Assembly (NCBI GenBank): GCA_937967765.1
Contig: CALCML010000187.1
Coordinates: 1 to 6,567 of the forward strand
Direction of reading: 5' to 3'
Origin: an uncultured Carnobacterium sp.
GTDB lineage: Bacteria; Bacillota; Bacilli; Lactobacillales; Aerococcaceae
DNA length: 6,567 bases
Numbering within the stretch: position 1 is the stretch's first letter; each line of letters begins with the position of its first letter. The position numbers and the translations under genes were made by a program. Positions 1-4,646 of this stretch are shown one piece after another. The notes beneath the pieces were generated by a model. That model was given only the letters and a program-made list of their open reading frames with translations, ran no database searches and was not told the origin of the DNA.

Positions 1-71
1 AGATTGATACTGAAGCACAAACAATCAAAGCAGAATTAGGAAACTTCTTTGATACTCATGAATTTTTATAA
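1..71 (+). CDS. C-terminal end of an unidentified protein (partial)
   Basis: An open frame enters from the left edge and ends at TAA 69-71, giving the last 22 complete codons, which end ...NFFDTHEFL. The tail is acidic and soluble-looking, with no membrane segment. A good hairpin terminator follows 13 bases after the stop, which supports this as a real gene end. Too little is present to name a family, and I do not recognise the tail. Its transcript converges with the minus-strand operon that ends at 153. Confidence 0.6.
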   Translation, partial: IDTEAQTIKAELGNFFDTHEFL

Positions 72-84
72 GATAAAATGAAAT

Positions 85-117
85 AAAGCGAAGAGCCAAA
101 TTGGTTCTTCGCTTTTT
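85..117 (+). terminator. Rho-independent terminator of the left-edge gene, possibly bidirectional
   Basis: A 14-bp stem (85-98 with 102-115, one G-T wobble at 95/105) has a 3-base loop and a run of T at 113-117. It stands 13 bases after the stop of the plus-strand partial gene. Read on the other strand, the stem is followed by a T-rich stretch (complement of 71-84), so it may also stop the transcript of the convergent AEC operon. Confidence 0.85.
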
Positions 118-127
118 GTGTGCTTGA

Positions 128-151
128 AAAATTATCATATATGATAATTTT
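128..151. repeat. Perfect 24-bp AT-rich palindrome just after the AEC gene
   Basis: The half-site AAAATTATCATA (128-139) is followed directly by its exact reverse complement (140-151). It begins one base past the AEC stop codon at 153-155. It could fold as an AT-rich hairpin ending in TTTT on the minus strand and help termination, but it has no natural loop and few G-C pairs. A protein-binding site is an equally good reading. The palindrome is seen directly; its role is not. Confidence 0.6.
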
Positions 152-152
152 G

Positions 153-1091
153 CTAAATGAAAAATAAGAATAAGGACCACAATGGCAATACTGCTAAGTA
201 AGCAATGGTTGTCATGGTGACCATATTCGTCGCAAAATCCACATCCCCACCGGCTTCCGCTGCCAAGATTGGCATAATCACAAGCGTTGGAATAGTCGAC
301 TGAATAATAAATGTTTCTTTTAATAAAGTATTATCCGTTCCACCGATGAGTAGAATAACTACCATTAAGAGTGGGAAAATAAAGAATCTCCCTGCTAAAG
401 CAATCACCGTATCACGGTCCAAACGAATGGTGCCAAGACCACTTTGCTGGAGATTGATCCCAATATACATGAGAGACAATGGAGTTACTAAACTCCCCAC
501 CTTGTTAATCGAATTTTGTGCAAACGTTGGAATTGGAATCCCAAGTGCCACAATCGCTAACGCCACTAAGAATGCAATCAGCGGAGGTGAAAAAAGACTC
601 TTCCACTGGATTCCTTTATTTTTATTTCCATCGGGACGGTCAATGGATACAAAGTACATTCCTACGGTAAAAATAGACAACGTATTAATCACGTAGTAGA
701 CCAGGAAATACGGCATCGCTTCTTCTCCAAAAAGAGAGAGGTTGAGCGGCAGCCCCATAAACACTGTGTTCGCATTAACGAATGTGTTGAGCATAGTCCC
801 CCGTCTGCCAACTGGAACTTTAAATAAGACAACAGCGCCCCATGCCACAAGATAACCTAAAATAACGGTGATCAGTGGATAAAGACTAATTCCAAAGAAA
901 CTCACAAGTTGCTCTCTTGTTATAAATTTTAATACCGAAACAAAGATGGACGCTGGCAAAGCAATTTTCAAAATCAAATCCGCAATGCTCTTACTGAATC
1001 CTTCCTTAAACCATCCCTTGGCCTGCAAGAGATAGCCGAGCGCGATAACCGCAAGTATCGTCACCATACTCGATAACGCCTGTATAATCAC
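153..1091 (-). CDS. AEC-family (auxin efflux carrier type) membrane transporter
   Basis: This is a hydrophobic protein of 312 residues with about ten predicted membrane segments, typical of the AEC family (Mem_trans, PF03547). Members are secondary carriers in the cytoplasmic membrane, many moving organic anions such as malate. The motif NTVFMGLPL in the first half, followed by a mostly polar cytoplasmic loop (about IDRPDGNKNKG), fits the family. The start chosen is GTG 1089-1091, 8 bases after the Shine-Dalgarno GGAGG at 1100-1104. The frame is open to a TTG at 1104-1106, but that codon lies within the ribosome binding site. The gene is last in an operon, 28 bases after the TetR gene, with no promoter of its own visible. 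Export of a product of the upstream hydrolase is inferred, not shown; the substrate is unknown. Confidence 0.9.
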   Translation of the reverse strand: MIIQALSSMVTILAVIALGYLLQAKGWFKEGFSKSIADLILKIALPASIFVSVLKFITREQLVSFFGISLYPLITVILGYLVAWGAVVLFKVPVGRRGTMLNTFVNANTVFMGLPLNLSLFGEEAMPYFLVYYVINTLSIFTVGMYFVSIDRPDGNKNKGIQWKSLFSPPLIAFLVALAIVALGIPIPTFAQNSINKVGSLVTPLSLMYIGINLQQSGLGTIRLDRDTVIALAGRFFIFPLLMVVILLIGGTDNTLLKETFIIQSTIPTLVIMPILAAEAGGDVDFATNMVTMTTIAYLAVLPLWSLFLFFI

Positions 1092-1099
1092 ATGCTTGT

Positions 1100-1104
1100 C
1101 CTCC
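1100..1104 (-). promoter_or_regulatory. Ribosome binding site that decides the AEC start
   Basis: The minus strand reads TTGGAGGACAAGCATGTG here. GGAGG is 8 bases before GTG 1091-1089, an ideal distance. The upstream in-frame TTG (1106-1104) overlaps this GGAGG and has no binding site of its own. The nearby ATG (1092-1094) is out of frame and meets TGA at once. Confidence 0.75.
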
Positions 1105-1120
1105 AAAAATAGTTATTTTT
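1105..1120. repeat. AT-only inverted repeat between the TetR and AEC genes
   Basis: AAAAATA (1105-1111) and TATTTTT (1114-1120) are exact inverted arms separated by two bases. They fill the gap from the TetR stop codon to the AEC Shine-Dalgarno. The hairpin would be weak, and chance in AT-rich spacer DNA is quite possible. Confidence 0.35.
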
Positions 1121-1710
1121 TACAGATTCTTTCGATCCAATAATGTGAAGGTTAAGTAATCTGTAACAATTGTCTGCAATCTTTCGTTATATTCACAATC
1201 CCCAGAAGCGTAGTTAATCACCATTCCTTGTAAAAACAAATAAGTTCCGCGGACGATATTGAATAATTTCTCTTCACTGATTGAGTGAGGTAAGACTGCT
1301 TGCATTAAAGATTTTAGTATGTTGAAACTCTTCATTCTTAACTGATTAATTGGTTTTGTGAATTCGGGTAAATCAACTTCTTCTCCTTCAACAATGAATA
1401 AAAGCTGGTTAGAGCTTGCATATTGAAACCCAAAGCGTATGAAGTGATGACATACCTCTAACAATCTATTTTCTACGCTCTCGCTCGATTGATAGATTTC
1501 TAATGACGTTTGATATAGCTTTTCTAGTGGAGCACTGGCCACTTCAAACAGAATTTCATCCTTATTTTTAAAATAAAGATAAATGGTTGTATGAGAGCAT
1601 CCTGCACGTTTGGCAATTTCTCGAATCCCAACCTCCTGAAAAGATTTTTCTGCAAAAAGGCTACTTGCCGCTTCTAAGATTCTATCTCTTGTTAACTGTT
1701 CTGAAACCAT
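1120..1710 (-). CDS. TetR/AcrR-family transcriptional regulator
   Basis: This 196-residue protein is of normal size for TetR repressors. Residues 7-53 form the TetR_N DNA-binding domain: a first helix (RDRILEAASSLFAEKSF), then the helix-turn-helix (about 28-47, REIAKRAGCSHTTIYLYF) and the usual following KNKDEIL. The rest is the variable, all-helical domain that binds a ligand and dimerises, so the ligand cannot be read off. ATG 1710-1708 lies inside the end of the hydrolase gene (19-base overlap), with a Shine-Dalgarno GGAG 8 bases upstream, suggesting translational coupling. Lying between hydrolase and carrier, it most likely represses this operon and responds to the operon's substrate. A perfect palindrome at the operon promoter (2432-2444) is the likely operator. 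The family call is firm; the target is inferred. Confidence 0.93.
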   Translation of the reverse strand: MVSEQLTRDRILEAASSLFAEKSFQEVGIREIAKRAGCSHTTIYLYFKNKDEILFEVASAPLEKLYQTSLEIYQSSESVENRLLEVCHHFIRFGFQYASSNQLLFIVEGEEVDLPEFTKPINQLRMKSFNILKSLMQAVLPHSISEEKLFNIVRGTYLFLQGMVINYASGDCEYNERLQTIVTDYLTFTLLDRKNL

Positions 1711-2408
1711 TCACTTTTCTCCATTTCTAGCAATGCATTCTTCACTTCTCCACCATGAGCAACAGAAAGTATAGCTTGACTATATTCTTTTAATACGGAA
1801 TGAGCTGTTTCTAAAGCTTTTGGCATATCTGCTGTATATTCTTTCATTGGTGCGCTTAACACTCCAGCTCTGTTCGTCGTGAGAAGATCTCCGCCAATTA
1901 ATAGATTGTCCTCTGCATGATAATAACAGGTATGTCCTGGTGAGTGCCCTGGTGAATAAATTGCTTTGAGTCCAGCCTGTTCTAACAACTCATTTGATTC
2001 GGAAGTTCCTAGTTCAATGAAATCCTGCTTTTCAAAAGTGATAGGCTCTAGCTTTTCTCGACCAGGATATGGGTTTTCTCCTGAGACAAAAGGAATTTCT
2101 CTGCTATCGATAACAATAGGAAGAATAGGTAATAGTGTTTTTAATCTTGGAATTCCTCCAATATGGTCAGAATGTCCATGCGTTAAAAATACTCCAGCAA
2201 CTCTTTCCTTATCATAAAAATTACGAACAACATACTCTGCCATTCGTGGTAAAAATTTAGCTAGCCCACTATCAATTAAGAAGTATTGGTTATCCTTTTC
2301 AACAACCCAAATACTAACAATGAATATCCCAATATCAAACTCAAACTTTTCAATATGTGGACTGATTCTCTTTCTTTTTGAAATTAAACGATAAATGAAT
2401 TGATTCAT
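1692..2408 (-). CDS. MBL-fold metallo-hydrolase
   Basis: This 238-residue cytosolic protein of the metallo-beta-lactamase superfamily has no signal peptide or membrane segment. The two-metal centre is visible in order: Asp46 (LIDSG), the HxHxDH motif THGHSDH at 76-82, His155 in SPGHSPGH, Asp174 in GGDLL, and His218 in AHGG. The set is complete, so an active enzyme is expected, probably hydrolysing an ester, thioester or lactone bond as glyoxalase II-like and lactonase relatives do. The substrate cannot be told. ATG 2408-2406 follows a GAGG Shine-Dalgarno (2419-2416) by 7 bases. It is the first gene of the operon with the TetR regulator and AEC carrier, so a role in breaking down a small molecule sensed by the regulator is reasonable but inferred. 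Confidence 0.92.
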   Translation of the reverse strand: MNQFIYRLISKRKRISPHIEKFEFDIGIFIVSIWVVEKDNQYFLIDSGLAKFLPRMAEYVVRNFYDKERVAGVFLTHGHSDHIGGIPRLKTLLPILPIVIDSREIPFVSGENPYPGREKLEPITFEKQDFIELGTSESNELLEQAGLKAIYSPGHSPGHTCYYHAEDNLLIGGDLLTTNRAGVLSAPMKEYTADMPKALETAHSVLKEYSQAILSVAHGGEVKNALLEMEKSEWFQNS

Positions 2409-2431
2409 TTTAACACCTCATATTCTAATAC

Positions 2432-2444
2432 TAACCACTGGTTA
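2432..2444. promoter_or_regulatory. Candidate TetR operator at the operon start site
   Basis: TAACCACTGGTTA is a palindrome with perfect 6-base arms (TAACCA/TGGTTA) around one central base. It lies 6 bases downstream of the -10 box, on the predicted transcription start. A second, off-centre pair, ATACTAA (2428-2434) and TTAGTAT (2449-2455), brackets it and overlaps the -10. The position is typical for autorepression by the TetR protein of the same operon. Binding is inferred. Confidence 0.6.
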
Positions 2445-2450
2445 TCGCTT

Positions 2451-2479
2451 AGTATAAACCCTTTTCCCATTCAATTCAA
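2451..2479 (-). promoter_or_regulatory. SigA-type promoter of the hydrolase-TetR-AEC operon
   Basis: On the minus strand, -35 TTGAAT (2479-2474) and -10 TATACT (2456-2451) are separated by exactly 17 bases. Transcription should start near 2444, leaving a leader of about 36 bases to ATG 2408. It is the only good promoter seen ahead of the three genes. Confidence 0.7.
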
Positions 2480-2483
2480 GAAA

Positions 2484-2516
2484 TAAAAAAAGCCTACCAA
2501 ATAAATGGTAAGCTTT
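2484..2516 (-). terminator. Rho-independent terminator of adcCB
   Basis: On the minus strand an 11-bp stem (2516-2506 with 2499-2489, one G-T wobble) has a 6-base loop and is followed by seven T (complement of 2491-2485, partly inside the stem). It begins 5 bases after the adcB stop codon and separates adcCB from the promoter of the next minus-strand operon. Confidence 0.88.
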
Positions 2517-2521
2517 GTTCA

Positions 2522-3331
2522 TTATGCTTTTTTACGGAAGGCACTCACGATAAATGAGATAAATAAAATCACAAGGAACACACATGTAATCGCGGCTCCC
2601 GGAGGTGCTTCGTAAATATAGGAAGCAGAAAGTCCTGCAAAGAATCCAATCAGACTGATGATAATTCCGCCGATAATCACGCCATTAAACTTACTGCTCA
2701 CTCGAAGCGCAATCGACGCTGGCAGTACAATAACGGCTGATACTAAAAGTGAACCTGCGATTGGCATCATCACTGCAATCACAACCCCTGTGATAATCGT
2801 AAAAAGGTTCGTCATTAAGCGGACGGGTAATCCCGCTGTCATCGCTGTATCTTCATCAAAGGACAATACATATAGTGGTTTACGGAAAATTACGTATAAT
2901 CCCACCACGACAACTGCAAGTAGAATCATAATCCACATTTGCTCATTTGTAATCGTCACGATTGACCCGAATAAGAACTGGTCCACACTTAGCGTTGAAC
3001 GTCCTTTTTGCATATTCATCAGGATGAGGGCAATCGCCATTCCTCCCGACATTAGAATCGCAACGGTAATTTCAGAATATCCTCTAAAGTATTTTCCAAT
3101 CGCTTCGATGAAAACTGCTGCGATAATTACCACAATCAGCGTTGTGAGTGTTGGATTCATCCCCAAAAGAAATCCTAGCGCTACCCCAACAAGGGACACG
3201 TGCGACAAGGTGTCGGCCATCAGCGACTGTCTTCTAAGAATTAAGAACAATCCAAGAATCGGCGTGATAAAAGCCATCGCTATTCCTGAGATGAATGCTC
3301 TTTGCATGAAACCATAGAAAAACATCTCCAT
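2522..3331 (-). CDS. adcB: Zinc ABC transporter permease AdcB (ZnuB-like)
   Basis: This 269-residue polytopic membrane protein has about eight predicted hydrophobic segments and belongs to the ABC-3 family (PF00950) of metal-ion permeases. The N-terminal stretch [28 protein letters not shown], which includes the conserved D-x-LSH pattern, and [15 protein letters not shown] in the second half are typical of AdcB/ZnuB/TroC-type permeases. It would form the channel through which zinc, delivered by an extracellular lipoprotein, enters the cell using ATP hydrolysis by AdcC. ATG 3331-3329 lies 7 bases after Shine-Dalgarno GGAGG (3343-3339). The gene starts inside adcC (52-base overlap) and is closed by a strong terminator. 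Manganese or iron permeases share this family; zinc is preferred because of the partner ATPase. Confidence 0.92.
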   Translation of the reverse strand: MEMFFYGFMQRAFISGIAMAFITPILGLFLILRRQSLMADTLSHVSLVGVALGFLLGMNPTLTTLIVVIIAAVFIEAIGKYFRGYSEITVAILMSGGMAIALILMNMQKGRSTLSVDQFLFGSIVTITNEQMWIMILLAVVVVGLYVIFRKPLYVLSFDEDTAMTAGLPVRLMTNLFTIITGVVIAVMMPIAGSLLVSAVIVLPASIALRVSSKFNGVIIGGIIISLIGFFAGLSASYIYEAPPGAAITCVFLVILFISFIVSAFRKKA

Positions 3332-3984
3332 GGAGAATCCTCCTTTCGTTGCAGATGGATATGTTTATCCACGTATTGTTCAAGCGCTTCTTCCTCATGA
3401 GTGACCATTAAAATGGCTTTCCCATGATGAGCGCAAGCATGGTGTAATAGATGATAGAATCGTTCTCTAGAAGCCTTATCCATACCAGCAGTTGGTTCAT
3501 CGAGGACGAATAAATCAGGGTCTGTCGCAAAAATTCTTGCTAAACAGATTCGTTGTTTTTGCCCTCCTGATAAATCTCCGATTCGTTTATGACGCTCGTC
3601 CCACATCCCAACGGATTTGAGAGAGCGTTCGATATGTTCATGATCTTCTGCATTTAATTTTTTGAACCAGCGACCTTGTTGGTAACGACCGGACGCCACA
3701 AGTTCATACACATTTGATGGGAACCCTACATTAAAAGAAGAAATCTGTTGCGGAGCGTATCCAATCGATAACTTCTCGCCATTGCTATTTTTCTTTGCAA
3801 TAGTAGCTTTCCCACTCTTTGGTGTTAAGAGTCCTAATATATTTTTTACTAAAGTAGACTTCGCTGCTCCGTTTTCCCCAGTCAAAATCACAAACTGACC
3901 TGGTTCCACTGTAAAGCTAATATCTTCAAGTACTGTCTCTTGTTCATATGAGAAAGAAAGATGTTCTACTGAAATATAACTCAT
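3280..3984 (-). CDS. adcC: Zinc ABC transporter ATP-binding protein AdcC
   Basis: This 234-residue ABC ATPase drives zinc import through AdcB. Visible motifs are Walker [10 protein letters not shown] (36-44), Q-loop Gln79/80, signature LSGGQ (138-142), Walker B LFVLDEP (158-164), the D-loop with Asp169 and the H-loop His196. GAAKS instead of the usual GAGKS, together with [19 protein letters not shown] and the tail DSPWRCF (216-222), matches streptococcal AdcC as I remember it. The start chosen is ATG 3984-3982, 6 bases after AAGGAG (3996-3991). The frame is open to an ATG at 4041, but that codon overlaps the -10 box of the gene's own promoter, and the extra 19 residues ([16 protein letters not shown]) are unlike the family. 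No adcR or adcA lies beside it. Confidence 0.92.
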   Translation of the reverse strand: MSYISVEHLSFSYEQETVLEDISFTVEPGQFVILTGENGAAKSTLVKNILGLLTPKSGKATIAKKNSNGEKLSIGYAPQQISSFNVGFPSNVYELVASGRYQQGRWFKKLNAEDHEHIERSLKSVGMWDERHKRIGDLSGGQKQRICLARIFATDPDLFVLDEPTAGMDKASRERFYHLLHHACAHHGKAILMVTHEEEALEQYVDKHIHLQRKEDSPWRCFSMVSCKEHSSQE

Positions 3985-4031
3985 GCCTTTCTCCTTTCTA
4001 AATCGTAGTGATTCTTTTTTATACAATGGAT

Positions 4032-4060
4032 AGAATAGCATATTGAGTGCACTCCGTCAA
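4032..4060 (-). promoter_or_regulatory. SigA-type promoter of adcCB
   Basis: On the minus strand, -35 TTGACG (4060-4055) and -10 TATTCT (4037-4032) are separated by exactly 17 bases. The predicted start near 4025 gives a leader of about 40 bases to ATG 3984. The spacer holds the palindrome GAGTGCACTC. No TTAAC-NN-GTTAA-type AdcR box is visible from 3985 to 4146. Confidence 0.72.
4045..4054. promoter_or_regulatory. Candidate operator 1, GAGT-GC-ACTC, in the adcC promoter spacer
   Basis: GAGTGCACTC is a perfect 10-base palindrome lying directly against the -35 box, between -35 and -10 of the adcCB promoter. A protein bound here would block RNA polymerase. The same half-sites recur at 4107-4116 in the divergent promoter. 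Confidence 0.5.
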
Positions 4061-4085
4061 TGTTTCGGGCTTTGAAGACTTATCG

Positions 4086-4115
4086 TTCGCTTCCATTAAA
4101 AAAGCAGAGTATACT
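4086..4115 (+). promoter_or_regulatory. Probable promoter of the DUF1304 gene
   Basis: The -10 is TATACT (4110-4115), and the predicted start near 4122 gives a leader of about 25 bases. The best -35 is a poor TTCGCT (4086-4091) at 18 bases, so the promoter may be weak or need help. The -10 box lies inside the palindrome at 4106-4117. Confidence 0.45.
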
Positions 4116-4117
4116 CT
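4106..4117. promoter_or_regulatory. Candidate operator 2, GAGT-AT-ACTC, on the DUF1304 -10 box
   Basis: AGAGTATACTCT is a perfect 12-base palindrome whose inner 10 bases (4107-4116) have the same half-sites as GAGTGCACTC at 4045-4054. Centre-to-centre distance is 62 bases, close to six helical turns, so both sites would face the same side of the DNA. It covers the -10 box completely. Confidence 0.5.
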
Positions 4118-4146
4118 TCTCTGTTCAATAAAAAGGAGGAAGACAA

Positions 4147-4503
4147 ATGTCTATCATTATTACGATTTTAACGGCTCTTGTCGCACTGGAATTCGTGTAT
4201 ATTTTCTACTTGGAAACACTCCAAACGACTTCAGAAGCCACAAGCCGCGTCTTCAATATGAGTGTTGAAACATTGAAGAATGCCAATATTACAACGCTCT
4301 TTAAAAATCAAGGTGTCTATAACTTGATGATTGCCGTGGGATTAGTATTTGGATTAATCGTTGGTTCTAAAGAATTGGTTGGATTCTTACTGTTCAATAT
4401 CATCGCCGTAGCAGTATACGGCGGACTTACTAGCCAAATCAGCATCATCTGGAAACAAGGTGGACTAGCGATTGTAACGTTTATCTTATTACTTGTTTTA
4501 TAG
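4147..4503 (+). CDS. DUF1304 family small integral membrane protein
   Basis: This 118-residue, very hydrophobic protein has about four membrane segments (roughly 4-22, 56-73, 77-95 and 104-118). Length and sequence fit the DUF1304 family (PF06993): an N-terminal helix with LVALEFVYIFYLET, then SRVFNMS (34-39 region) and LFKNQGVYN (51-59), the most recognisable family block. The function of the family is unknown to me. ATG 4147 follows a strong Shine-Dalgarno AAGGAGG (GGAGG 4135-4139) by 7 bases, and a strong hairpin follows, so it is a complete single-gene unit. It is transcribed away from adcC, and both promoters hold a GAGT-NN-ACTC palindrome, hinting at common control. A link to metal homeostasis is inference from position only. 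Confidence 0.88.
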   Translation: MSIIITILTALVALEFVYIFYLETLQTTSEATSRVFNMSVETLKNANITTLFKNQGVYNLMIAVGLVFGLIVGSKELVGFLLFNIIAVAVYGGLTSQISIIWKQGGLAIVTFILLLVL

Positions 4504-4576
4504 TAACTTGAAAAGGATTCGAGATAATCTTAATGTGGTGTATAGCAAAGTTACTGATAGCATCACTAAAAAAAGT

Positions 4577-4614
4577 AAACCCCCTTCTAAGATTATTACT
4601 TAGAAGGGGGTTTT
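4577..4614. terminator. Strong hairpin terminator shared by convergent genes
   Basis: A 15-bp perfect stem with a run of five G-C pairs (4577-4591 with 4599-4613) has a 7-base loop. On the plus strand it ends in TTTTATTT after the DUF1304 gene. On the minus strand it is followed by TTTACTTTTTTT (overlapping the stem end) after the LPXTG gene. It most likely ends both transcripts. Confidence 0.9.
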
Positions 4615-4646
4615 ATTTCTATTGTAATTCGCACTAAGAGAATCCA

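Noticed and set aside
128..151. Fur or PerR box
   Set aside because: The ATTATC and GATAAT elements are present but in the wrong order and spacing for a Fur box, and the site is at a gene end rather than at a promoter.
346..696. Plus-strand open frame opposite the AEC gene
   Set aside because: It is antisense to a strong family match, has no ribosome binding site and reads as a non-family mixture of residues. The same holds for the frames at 1966-2217 and 2658-3317.
2432..2444. TAACCACTGGTTA resembles the AdcR zinc box
   Set aside because: The AdcR box is TTAAC-NN-GTTAA with a two-base centre. Here TAAC and GTTA are five bases apart and the flanking T/A is missing, and the site lies at the TetR operon, not at adcC.
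3985..4031. Riboswitch or structured leader before adcC
   Set aside because: The leader is only about 40 bases and shows no stable stem.
4047..4268. Short plus-strand frame overlapping the DUF1304 start
   Set aside because: It begins inside the divergent promoter region, has no good ribosome binding site and overlaps the DUF1304 gene in another frame.
4502..4555. Inverted repeat AGTAACTT / AAGTTACT after the DUF1304 gene
   Set aside because: It has eight-base arms with a 38-base loop and no T-run, and it is followed by a far stronger hairpin at 4577-4614, so it is probably chance.
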